Below, in pieces: positions 44,201 through 52,600 of a DNA stretch of 64,000 nucleotides. The translations under genes were made by a program, and so were the position numbers. This DNA is from an uncultured Eubacteriales bacterium. GTDB taxonomy: Bacteria > Bacillota > Clostridia > Peptostreptococcales > Anaerovoracaceae. Each line of letters opens with the position of its first letter. The first letter of the stretch is position 1. The DNA lies in the NCBI GenBank assembly GCA_902774265.1, contig CACYHR010000018.1:46277-110276 (forward strand). Reading direction: 5' to 3'. The notes under the pieces are model-generated. The model made no database searches and was not told the DNA's origin. It worked only from the letters and a program-made list of their open reading frames with translations.

Positions 44201-46019
44201 GCTCATCGCATTCAGGTTTAAATGTCTCATATAACCAGACTATCACCATTATGACAATGGCTACAATCAGCACTATCGTGGTAATCGCGGTCAGTACTGC
44301 AGCTACTTTTCCCATACATGCAAACACCATGTATGTAGTGAAGTGCTGGCAGTACCAGAGAGCTGCATCAGTCGCAACTGCCTGCACAATAGCGTTCGGA
44401 ATCATTAAAAGCGCCACAACACCTCCCGCTATCTTAGAAGCGGTCTGTGCTATTGATGAAACATTCTCAAGCACCTGTATAACCTTGTTTCGCTTGACCA
44501 TGTTATCGGCTGTATTTTTAATATTTGTATAACGCTGCGCATCGCCTGTCACTGCGACCGTTTTGCTGAACATATCCTGATCGACGCCCGACCATACGGA
44601 TATAACATCCTTTCCTTCCAGTTCACGACATGCAGCTTTTGCTTCCTTCAGTTTTTTATTCAGTTCGCCTTCCTGTGATGAGAGGTCGAACAGATAAAAT
44701 GCGGAGCTGCAGATACCCGTAAGTTCAGTTGTAATGATCTGGCCATTTGTCATCGCAGCAGTCAGAGGGTAGAGCTGTCTAAGTTCTTTCTTATCAGCCA
44801 GTTTCAGACATCCCATATCTACCAGCCAGTCTCCCAGCTGAATCTCATCGCTGTATCTGAACTGATTGAGCATGTCATGCGCGAGGACGTAAATCGAATC
44901 AGTCCCCTTTTCATTCATTTCTTCAGCTGTGGCCTCATCCGGAGAAATCTCGGGAATCTCACCACCGTTGCTTTCTGCGCGGACTATCGCAGTCTGATAC
45001 TTTGTCGCATAGTCCTGAATTACTGTTACAAGGCGTTCGGTATCATCAAGATACTTTTTGTCAAGTTCCGCGTAAGGATCTCTGCGCGGCTCTTCCTCAT
45101 CCTCTTCAGGTTCCGCAGATTCCGGCGTAGTTAAAACCTCTTCAGGCTCCGTAGTCTCTGCATCTTCTGCAGGATTTTCTGTTACTTCAGGATTTTCCGG
45201 CTCTTCAGGATTATTATTCACTTCCGGCGATTCAGGATCTGTGACATCCTCCGGATTTTCATTCACTTCTTCATTTGCTTTTTTGTTCCGCTTATCATCC
45301 TGATCATCTTCGAACTTCTCTCTTAATCCGTATACCCGTGAAGCCCATGTATTGTCAGGATCGTCTGAAACGCCGAGAGTAAGCTGTCCCAGTATCGTTG
45401 TTGTCACTACCGCAGTAGATTGCAGGAAAAGCTTCTTCAGAGTCTTCTGATCGACGGAACCGCCGACAAAATAATCGCCAAGCAGCTTCCCGGTCTCAGG
45501 AATCGTGAACAGATTAAGATAATCCCTTGCGATCTCAGCGTTGCGGCTCCCCTTGTCCAGCCTGTCCGCAAATTCATTTATTGTCGCATACTCATCAGCA
45601 ATAAATCCGTCGAGCTGCGGGTACTGACGTTCAACCAGCTCATAATAATTGATAGTGCTGAAGCCGGATGTCATCTGCATCATGCGGACATCTGTTACCG
45701 CCTGGTCGGCGTCTTTGGTTGTCTGATATCCGAGGATCACCGATCCTCCTTCCGCACCTGTATTAAGATCTCCATCCACAGGGATGTATCCGTCCTTCGT
45801 ACACATCTCCTTCGCTTCCTGCGGAGTATCTGCGGTATACATCCTTACATCACTCACATACTCTGTCTGCGGCGCCTTTGACTCAGCCAGGATCTGAATG
45901 ACAGGTCCATAATGCAGTAAAACCATGGTAAAGACAAGCAGGAAAGCCACTGCGGCAAAAAGGTTTCGGTTCTTTCTGTTAAATAATCTCCCGAATGGTA
46001 TAGATTTAAGCGTCTTCAT
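41202..46019 (-). CDS. giant membrane-tethered multi-repeat surface protein, unknown family
   Basis: 1605 residues. An N-terminal membrane segment (about 19-45) is followed by a first repeat-like module (about 52-120), a Glu/Pro/Asn-rich linker (about 240-325), a helical region, then two hydrophobic stretches (about 530-548 and 563-600). Residues from about 640 to the end are five or so modules of roughly 190-200 residues. Each has a YI(S/A)xLxL start, GYxxIDxDL, YLGYxxTxDxxxAI(T/Y)DI, then a weaker second half with ALYYS and a P-x-GY step. YLGYTVTKNKDAAVTDIRM and YLCYTTTHDPKRAIYDIKL show the repeat. The pattern resembles beta-prism (MABP-type) repeats, but that is a guess. The ATG overlaps the beta-helix gene by 14 bases, so the two are translationally coupled. 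Confidence 0.8.
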   Translation of the reverse strand: MKTLKSIPFGRLFNRKNRNLFAAVAFLLVFTMVLLHYGPVIQILAESKAPQTEYVSDVRMYTADTPQEAKEMCTKDGYIPVDGDLNTGAEGGSVILGYQTTKDADQAVTDVRMMQMTSGFSTINYYELVERQYPQLDGFIADEYATINEFADRLDKGSRNAEIARDYLNLFTIPETGKLLGDYFVGGSVDQKTLKKLFLQSTAVVTTTILGQLTLGVSDDPDNTWASRVYGLREKFEDDQDDKRNKKANEEVNENPEDVTDPESPEVNNNPEEPENPEVTENPAEDAETTEPEEVLTTPESAEPEEDEEEPRRDPYAELDKKYLDDTERLVTVIQDYATKYQTAIVRAESNGGEIPEISPDEATAEEMNEKGTDSIYVLAHDMLNQFRYSDEIQLGDWLVDMGCLKLADKKELRQLYPLTAAMTNGQIITTELTGICSSAFYLFDLSSQEGELNKKLKEAKAACRELEGKDVISVWSGVDQDMFSKTVAVTGDAQRYTNIKNTADNMVKRNKVIQVLENVSSIAQTASKIAGGVVALLMIPNAIVQAVATDAALWYCQHFTTYMVFACMGKVAAVLTAITTIVLIVAIVIMVIVWLYETFKPECDELDYTAIPEIAMDLSTDDNLSGSNGLLRYDLIRDPDGKGDVNAYNGKQWNALYYSKNTESGRPITVPEDKSAFIVQVGNSVNPEGYAPVRNFDEIYAANLNANVKNSDASQIYLFYSSPGTKANTTAVRDGEDDQESENQELDMPDGYISTLYLSCADNETEAKLNLTKKGYKTIDVNLSPSTGDENIFGTVTKKMYTYLGYTVTKNKDAAVTDIRMVRTKSTSQAVMYGNVKYTAAGYDARENSICYTKDESAGSPIRADRLQVLDSISEAKKESEPVCYLGGPAYNFDQISDNTRWDKSRYIFFTPSDADAKGKEYISGLFFVAGRDAKESGYSLEDFAERLGGVMLSADLTKGKVWKESVAAMGRTATIEIEDFRTYLCYTTTHDPKRAIYDIKLYTGTPKMMYFLPTITAMTESGSGDASETGYSVSTVFIQDETIDGSLSGDGRKKFMYHKEQSVFNDFLVEQGRANRYFGQTEDNSLPGVKWDAVNWQPKALYVSGVKKGCEPLTVKDILLSGGDAPSGFTSVRDFKFPYEKNPIRMSYFFSPKANKCSKTYLYIRGTAPEKGKYIASLSLAAYSPDSDRKEEERAAGDMLADDLCYITLLSQSSGGIINRNLEVNPSEAWYNAADEFNGYGTNKYPAKAAYLGVSYTNDPRKAIHGIIKKTADDEGSPKDTIKVSGATYSLVKNLSGSKATPVTSPNGRKYYLYTSTSAGASPAAAPITDINVSESVFESGMATVLTVDKGDTTKQTDRYGNVLEDEQLVTPYGDKNEALFMHVNTAENLLGIDTFYVGTGWSNSAAQADLLSQGAVYCLPLDLSKGMKKSPCVYLGYSKYDPEFTKTKRTKYYMELAIKDLYVYQGDDPQRSIKVDGNKYTLVSKTSLSDKEPMYLYQTTALINDKNQEDASYITSVAAAQYDRVPKDVAENRWENLLTTDKVPIDLNYGGVAWDDTEEMHITDSRIHVFVHRNDNYIKPEGAITGGYTTDRTDLGDLVLNK

Positions 46020-48114
46020 CTGTCCCGGCTGCCTCCTTCCTGCGTTTCATGTATATCAATATGCATATCACTGCAGCCAGAATTATCAGCCCCGCAATGA
46101 TTATTATGATAGAAGCATTTTCGGAAATAACGGACGCGACAAGAGGCGTCATTACGACATGTAAATTCTCAGTTCTGATAGTTCTGCCGGACTTGTCAGG
46201 ATGTATATATTTCATAGCGTTAAATACACTGACATTCTTCGCAATCGTCACTTTGCCTGATGTTGTCGAGCTGACGCCGACGTACGAGCCGTCATACAGC
46301 CCTCCGCTGTATATCATGGCCGTTGATGCCATACCGTCCTGCAGCGACAGATTACTGGTCCCTTCGGAAGATTTGTTATTACGGATGACCATCTTCCCCG
46401 CCATTTCAATATCTTTCAGCGAATCGACATAGATGCCGCCGCCGTCTTCGCCGGTTGCGGTATTATCGGTGATCGATGTGTTCAGGAAATATACTTTGAT
46501 GGAGTTAAGATAGAAAGCGCCGCCCTCCCCTGCTTTGTTTTCTTTGAATGTACAGTTTTGAAAGGTAGTCGGAGCTACAGCACCGGCTGCTGCATCATCG
46601 ATTGTATAGACCGCTCCGCCGCAATCACCGGATTCACAGTTCCGGAATTTATGTTTTATGAACTGCTGCGAAGTGTCGCCGCCGTTACGGGTAACCAGAT
46701 AGACGCCTCCGCCATCGTCTGCCGCATAACATCCGTTCCACTCACAGTCGGTCATCTTGAGCCAGCCGGCCTGATAATACATCCCGCCGCCGTAATCCTC
46801 GGCTCTGCACTGCCGGATGGTGCTTCCTTTGATTCCCAGCTGATATTCTGACTCATCATAGATGCCGCCGCCGTCTTCAGCCTTGCAGTTTTTTATATCC
46901 ATCCCGTCCGCATTCATCCCGGACTCTTTTGTCATAAAGATCCCGCCGCCGAAATCATCAGCGTCGCAGTCTAAGATTGTAATATTTTTAACCTCGGCAA
47001 ATGCGTCTCCGTCAAGAACAATACCGCCGCCGTTTTCATCTGAGTCGCAGTCATCGATCGTAACGTCTTTGAGCTCGGCTTTTGCGGCTTCCGTAAGGAA
47101 TATGCCGCCGCCGTTCTCTTCTGCATCGCAGTAGTTGATCTTAGTGCCGTCAAGCCTGAGATCGCCCTTGCAGTAGATCGCTCCGCCGTTTTCATCTGTA
47201 TCGCAGTTTGAAATCGTACAGCCGTTAATGCTCAGCGATCCGCCGGTGTCGACATAGATGCCGCCGCCGTCATTATCTGACAATCCGTTTATCAGTACGC
47301 CTCCCTTGATCTTTGTGCTGTTTTTGCGGTCACTCTTTGAGTCAATGATATTAAGACCGGCGCCCCTATTCACATAGAACAGCCGGCCGTCAAAAGTACT
47401 CTTTCTGCCGGCATTCTCTCCCTTGATGGCATAACCATTGAGGTCAAGAGTTATATTATCTGTTTTGACCTCTATAGGAGCTGTCAGCTCGACATCAGAC
47501 ATCAGTCTGATAGTTTGTTTGCTGTCTTTATCAGCCTCTTTGAATGCCGATGCGAGGGACTCCATTTCACGTTCAAACCCTGTATCCTCGTCAATAAGAC
47601 TCATGATCGGCACCTCCGGAAGAACAAAGATGCGCCAGGTTGCAGATGAATTGAATGGAGATGACCACGCCGAGTATTCTTCCTCCATGACAACATTGTT
47701 CTGGAAGATGTATCTTACCTTACCTGACTGATTACGCACAGTCATTCCGCCGCCGAAGTCCATATAAAACTCAAGCTGAAATGGTCTTGCGAACGATTCA
47801 TTAAGGTCGATAGATATCTTGTCACCCTTCGACATATCATCTTTAATGTCCAGGATCTTCGTATGAGATTTCCCGTTTTTGTCGTAGTATAAAATCCAGA
47901 ATTCCGCTCTATTCCATCCGTTCGCGTGTGAATCGGTAGTAATCTCAAACACACAGCGGTTAAAAGTATCACTGTACAGCACGATCGCATCTGATCTGCT
48001 GATAAAACATGAAACAAAAAGCAGACACAGTAAAACCGCGGGCATCAGACGCATGAATATGACACGCGTCAAACCCGGACCTGATTTCCTATATTTGTCT
48101 GAGGTCTTCTTCAT
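46006..48114 (-). CDS. membrane-anchored right-handed beta-helix surface protein
   Basis: 702 residues; ATG 48114 has AGGAGG seven bases upstream. Signal or anchor segment at about 16-40. After a non-repetitive N-terminal domain (to about 200), residues 200-590 are about twelve beta-helix coils with the motif C/N-x-A/S-E/D-(D/E)-x-GG(G/A)I(Y/F), for example CDSDENGGGIVLDGDA and CKAEDGGGIYDES. The GG(G/A)I pattern is that of polymorphic outer membrane protein and pectate-lyase-like helices. A C-terminal membrane segment (about 665-690) with a basic stop-transfer tail (MKRRKEA) anchors it. Cys residues recur once per coil. It is probably an adhesin or scaffold exposed outside and is coupled to the giant repeat protein encoded next. 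Confidence 0.88.
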   Translation of the reverse strand: MKKTSDKYRKSGPGLTRVIFMRLMPAVLLCLLFVSCFISRSDAIVLYSDTFNRCVFEITTDSHANGWNRAEFWILYYDKNGKSHTKILDIKDDMSKGDKISIDLNESFARPFQLEFYMDFGGGMTVRNQSGKVRYIFQNNVVMEEEYSAWSSPFNSSATWRIFVLPEVPIMSLIDEDTGFEREMESLASAFKEADKDSKQTIRLMSDVELTAPIEVKTDNITLDLNGYAIKGENAGRKSTFDGRLFYVNRGAGLNIIDSKSDRKNSTKIKGGVLINGLSDNDGGGIYVDTGGSLSINGCTISNCDTDENGGAIYCKGDLRLDGTKINYCDAEENGGGIFLTEAAKAELKDVTIDDCDSDENGGGIVLDGDAFAEVKNITILDCDADDFGGGIFMTKESGMNADGMDIKNCKAEDGGGIYDESEYQLGIKGSTIRQCRAEDYGGGMYYQAGWLKMTDCEWNGCYAADDGGGVYLVTRNGGDTSQQFIKHKFRNCESGDCGGAVYTIDDAAAGAVAPTTFQNCTFKENKAGEGGAFYLNSIKVYFLNTSITDNTATGEDGGGIYVDSLKDIEMAGKMVIRNNKSSEGTSNLSLQDGMASTAMIYSGGLYDGSYVGVSSTTSGKVTIAKNVSVFNAMKYIHPDKSGRTIRTENLHVVMTPLVASVISENASIIIIIAGLIILAAVICILIYMKRRKEAAGTDEDA

Positions 48115-48235
48115 GCGGAACCTCCTATGTGTCTTAGCGGGGAAAGTTGTCCATGTATATTAAAGATGCTGAAGAGTGCAGTACTCTGTCTCATGCGTAC
48201 AGTATGCGTATAGCATGTGTATACTATGAATGAGA

Positions 48236-48883
48236 TCAGGAAGCAGATGAACTCTTGCGTATGCGTATGAGAGCTATAACTATCGGAATATATGTCAGTG
48301 TAGGCATGATTGCCCCGGCATATCTGTAATCAGACTGGATCAGAGTGTTATAAATCGAATGGTATACGACAGCCATGGAATATAGCGCGAAAGTGCCGCA
48401 TATAACAAGCTTTCTGTGGATTTTGATCAGCGATATACCCATACCTACCATTGTCGTGCATAGGCTGTGGAGCAATCCGGCACCGAGCGTGCGGATAAGC
48501 GCCCATATATAATTTACATGTCCGTCAACAAGAATAGTCTTTACCAGAATAGTTGAATTCTCCATGAGTGCAAAGCCGAGCCCTGTTACAAAAGCTATAG
48601 TAAGCAGCTCTTCACGTTCACGCGAAATAAAAGCCGCAAACAGAACGACCGGTATCATCTTGATCAGTTCTTCGGTCATCGGCGTAATATTTGTCGTAAA
48701 ATAGTAAAGCGAAAGCCCGAGCCATTCATTGATCAGCCCGTCCAGTTCGCTTATGAACAGGCAGCAGCTCATCCCTATTATGATAAACAGAAGGATGACG
48801 CGGGATTCTTTGCGAACGACAGGAATACCCAGAAGGAACGGAAGTGTGAAACAAATATATACGATATACGCTATGCTCTCCAT
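48236..48883 (-). CDS. PrsW-family intramembrane metalloprotease
   Basis: 215 residues, about seven membrane segments. Motifs of the PrsW family are present: TEELIKMIPV (EExxK, Glu71-Glu72), GFALMENS (Glu108-Asn109) and LLHSLCTTMVGMGI (His139). In Bacillus subtilis PrsW makes the first cut in the anti-sigma factor RsiW. Here no anti-sigma gene is adjacent, but the gene is inside an operon of surface proteins with membrane anchors, any of which could be the substrate. ATG 48883 has AGGAGG nine bases upstream and overlaps the end of the preceding gene by 13 bases. The gap to the beta-helix gene downstream is 121 bases. Confidence 0.85.
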   Translation of the reverse strand: MESIAYIVYICFTLPFLLGIPVVRKESRVILLFIIIGMSCCLFISELDGLINEWLGLSLYYFTTNITPMTEELIKMIPVVLFAAFISREREELLTIAFVTGLGFALMENSTILVKTILVDGHVNYIWALIRTLGAGLLHSLCTTMVGMGISLIKIHRKLVICGTFALYSMAVVYHSIYNTLIQSDYRYAGAIMPTLTYIPIVIALIRIRKSSSAS

Positions 48884-49542
48884 TTATTCATCCCTCCTAC
48901 CAGTACAGGCATCAGCAGAAGGCTGATCACATACATCGGAATATATACGACTGCCCATGCAGGCAGAAAAGTGACATTATAGCACCACAGAATATTCTCC
49001 ACCATCAGGCAGGCAGACATGATAAATGACAGAATATGGAACGGCTTGAATGATTTGAGTATCCCCATATAGCGATTCGGTATGATGGTATGTTTATAGT
49101 CATAATATGACGTCGCCCCAAGGAAAAGCACCTCTATTGCGCACGGGATTCTGAGGCTGGGATGCGCCGGGGAAAAAACTATGATCACTGCTCCGAGTAT
49201 GAACAGTAATGGCGCAAAATATGCTTTGCGGCGATACTTGGTCAGCATCTGCGACTTGTCATCGACCAGCGAATCGAAGGTGCCGTAGTTTGCAGAAAAA
49301 ATAAACAGGGAGTAGCCTATGAATCCGAGAATACTGACCTGGAACAGATCAGGCAGATCCCCTTCAACTATGATTTCCACGATACTGGAAAGGCGCGCAA
49401 GAAAAAGACAGCCCATAGCGCAGCCTACCATCTTGAGATATATCGATCTCCTGATTCTGAATACTCTGATCAGTGCATAGATAAACCCCGCAAGAGCGCA
49501 TAAACACAAAAGACCATTTCCGATTATATCAACAGAAAACAA
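48871..49542 (-). CDS. multi-pass membrane protein of unknown function
   Basis: 223 residues with six to seven hydrophobic segments. The start is TTG 49542, supported by GGGAGG seven bases upstream and no better in-frame ATG. A polar central loop (GTFDSLVDDKSQMLTKYRRK) separates segments three and four. I do not recognise the family; the shape recalls 7TM intracellular-signalling receptors but is short and has no output domain. Its end overlaps the PrsW-type protease gene, so the two are likely partners, perhaps as protease and regulator. It follows the giant adhesin gene by 77 bases. Confidence 0.7.
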   Translation of the reverse strand: MFSVDIIGNGLLCLCALAGFIYALIRVFRIRRSIYLKMVGCAMGCLFLARLSSIVEIIVEGDLPDLFQVSILGFIGYSLFIFSANYGTFDSLVDDKSQMLTKYRRKAYFAPLLFILGAVIIVFSPAHPSLRIPCAIEVLFLGATSYYDYKHTIIPNRYMGILKSFKPFHILSFIMSACLMVENILWCYNVTFLPAWAVVYIPMYVISLLLMPVLVGGMNKWRA

Positions 49543-49619
49543 GCAAAAGCCTCCCTGTAATTAATTCATGCGGCAATTGTACAGTAAAAATATTAGCATA
49601 CATTCTTAGACCGGTCAAA

Positions 49620-52600
49620 CTACCTGACCTTTGTCCTGATCGTCTTATATACGCCATTCTGGGCATAGGCATACACATAACACGTGCCCTTTGTCTTTGC
49701 CTTTATCACGCCCTTACTGCTGACGGTCGCGATATCGGTATCTGAAGACTCATACCTCAATCCGACATACTTCTTTATCCTGAGCTTACTGCTGTTTTTG
49801 ACCGCTTTAGCTTTCAGCTTAAGAGTCCTGCCCGCCCGCAGCTTCGCGGCATTTCTGAGAACTGACTTGTTCACCTTTACGCTCTTATAATTGCCGGTTT
49901 TTCCTCCCTTTGAAGCTGTGTATATCGATTTTGACGTGAATATGACCTTATTGTCATTGTCAGCGGCAACAATGACGAACTTGTACATCGTTCCCTTTCT
50001 GATTTTTTTGCCGCTGAGCTTAGTGATCTTTTTCGAAGTAGCGCCGCCTTTAAGCTCTGCGATCTTCTTCATCTGCGAACTGCTTCCGCAGCGGCTGCCA
50101 TAGATAAGATACTTTGATGCGCCCTTCACTCCTGACCATTTCAATGTCACAGACTTTGAAGTCTGTTTAGTGCTTCTGAATTTAAGCTGAGCAAAGCTCG
50201 ATCCCTTCGGCTCTTCATTTGCTTTCAATGCGGTGATTTCCTCTTCAGCTGTTTCAAGCGAGGCGCCCGGTCCTGAACCGCCTTCTCCTCCGTCGGACGG
50301 TTTAAGTTTAGGAATTTCTCTTGTCTCAACATGTGCTTCATTCTCTTTGCATACACGGGCCTCTGTTCCCTCCTCGTATTCCGTCGGAGGAGTCGTAACA
50401 GTCCATTCGCCCCATACATGAGAATCAGGATCGACAGGTATTACGACACGTTCAGGTGTCCCCAGTACTTTGCCGCAGTTAATGCATCTTGTAGTCAGAT
50501 TATATCCGCCTACACTGCTGCATGTAGCCTTTGTTACATCACCTTCATTTGCAGGAGTCCCTCTCTTATGCCCTCTTGCAGGAATATAAATATCTTTCAT
50601 GGACACCGGAGTCTTGCCTGCTTCATCAGCGAACCATCCCCCGCAGTCCTGACATTCATAGTATGTCTTCCTACCGAAATGCTCGCATTCCGCGTCACTT
50701 CCTTCGATCAGTTTCATATTATGAACATGCTCGCCCGGCACAAGTTTAGGGATCACGCGCTGATCCTTGTGGTTTCCGTTCCTCTTGCAGAATCTTTCCT
50801 CCAGACCGGTTTCAGTTTCTGTAGCCTGTTCCTTTACAGTCCAACCACCCCAGTCATGTCCGATCGGTTCAATATCCGACATATTACTTGTTTTTGTTGT
50901 AAAAGCCTTATTGGTGAAGCTTGCCGTATATTCCGTAATACCCGCTTCTTCACATGTCGCTTGCTTTGTTACCTTCGATGTTGTATTGACAGTTTCGGTC
51001 TCAACATGAGCCGGATCACGTCTGCATACGCGTTTTGCAGTCACCGTTTTGCAGTCAGCAGCCCATTCGTATGTGGCTTCTCCCCAGTTATGCACATGCC
51101 ATACAGCCCTGAGTGTAAAATGCTTTTTCACCGGTTTACTGAAGTCATAGAAATCATCTTCACCTTCGATCTTCCAGCCTTCAAAAACACTGCCTGCTTT
51201 TACAGGGTCATCAGGCTTGCTGAGAGTCTCGCCTTTTTTCACTGTCCTGGACCCTATCTCAGATCCGCCGTCAGTATTGAATGTCACAGTGAATTCATTC
51301 GGCTCGGACAGCATTACTTCGCCATCACCGGCGAGCATTAAATCATACGATTTGTCATCGCTGCTGAAGTATTTTGCCGGAGCGTTGCTGCCCATCTTTG
51401 ATTTATAGCCTGCAGTGAAAACTCCGCCGGAGCTCTTTGTAACTCCTATGTCCGCATCCTCTTTCAGGACGCCGTCGATGGTGATCTTCCTGCTGCCGCT
51501 GCTGTCGCTGCTGCTCTCCAGGCACAGATTGTAAGCCAGCTTGCCTTTGGTGTTGTTTCTGATGACCGGAGCACCAGAAACATTCATCGTTCCTGCTTTA
51601 ACGAATACTCCGCCGCCTTCGTTCTTCTCAATATCTCCACCTCTCATATCGAAGCTGCCTTGATCAGTGATATACACGCCTGCTCCGTCCTCAGCCTCGT
51701 TAACATTTCTGATATATCCGCCCGTCATTTTGAATGAAGCAGTATTGCAGACATCCACAGCGCCGCCGCAGTTTTCCAGTGCAGTATTTCTGCCGAACTC
51801 GCCGCCGCTCATTTCGAAGCTGCCGCTGTACGCGCAGACTCCGCCGCCGCTGAACTTAGCGGTATTGCCGTAAATATTGCCGCCGCTTATTTCAAAGCTG
51901 CTTCCGCCGTTTATGAATACCGCTCCGCCGCAGCCCTTTGCTGCAGCTCCGCCGCTTTGACTTTCTTCGCCGGCATCTCCGGTAACAGCCTTATTGCCCT
52001 TTAATTGACCGCCTGTCATGATAAATGATGCAGAACGCTCCAGGTATACAGCGCTTCCGCAGGCACTCGAATTACCACGGATCTCTCCGCCTTCCATGCT
52101 GAAGTATCCGTTATCTCCGACATATACGCCTGCCCCGTTGCTTTCCGGATTTTTGAATCCGCTGATTTCACCGGACTTCATCGTGAAAGCTCCGCCGTTT
52201 GATACTTCTACTCCTATCCCCGTATCCGCGCCGCTGATAACAGCGCCATTAAGCACGAGTTCCGCGAGATTCGTTACGGTGATACAGGTCGAATCTTTTG
52301 AAATGATCCTGCCCGGACTGCTCGTTTTGCTGTCTTTAATCGTGAGATTATAATTGCCGTCAAGTATGACTGCGCCCTTGATCTCAGAGCCATCCAGGGT
52401 GATGCCGTCAAGATCAAGGGTGACGCCATTAGCCCTGACTGCAAGAGGCTTATCTCCTTTTTTCGCCCTGAAAGTATCTGAATCCACGCGATAATCACTT
52501 GCCTTAACTACAGCTCCGGCTTTTGCGTCATAAAGTTTCTGCTGCAGACACTGCCAGTCAGATTTGTATACGGCTATAAATGCAATGTCTTTTTCAACTT

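Noticed and set aside
50331-51341. + strand open frame of 336 codons
   Set aside because: Antisense to the Cys/His-W modules of the giant adhesin; Cys/Phe/Ser-rich composition typical of shadow frames.
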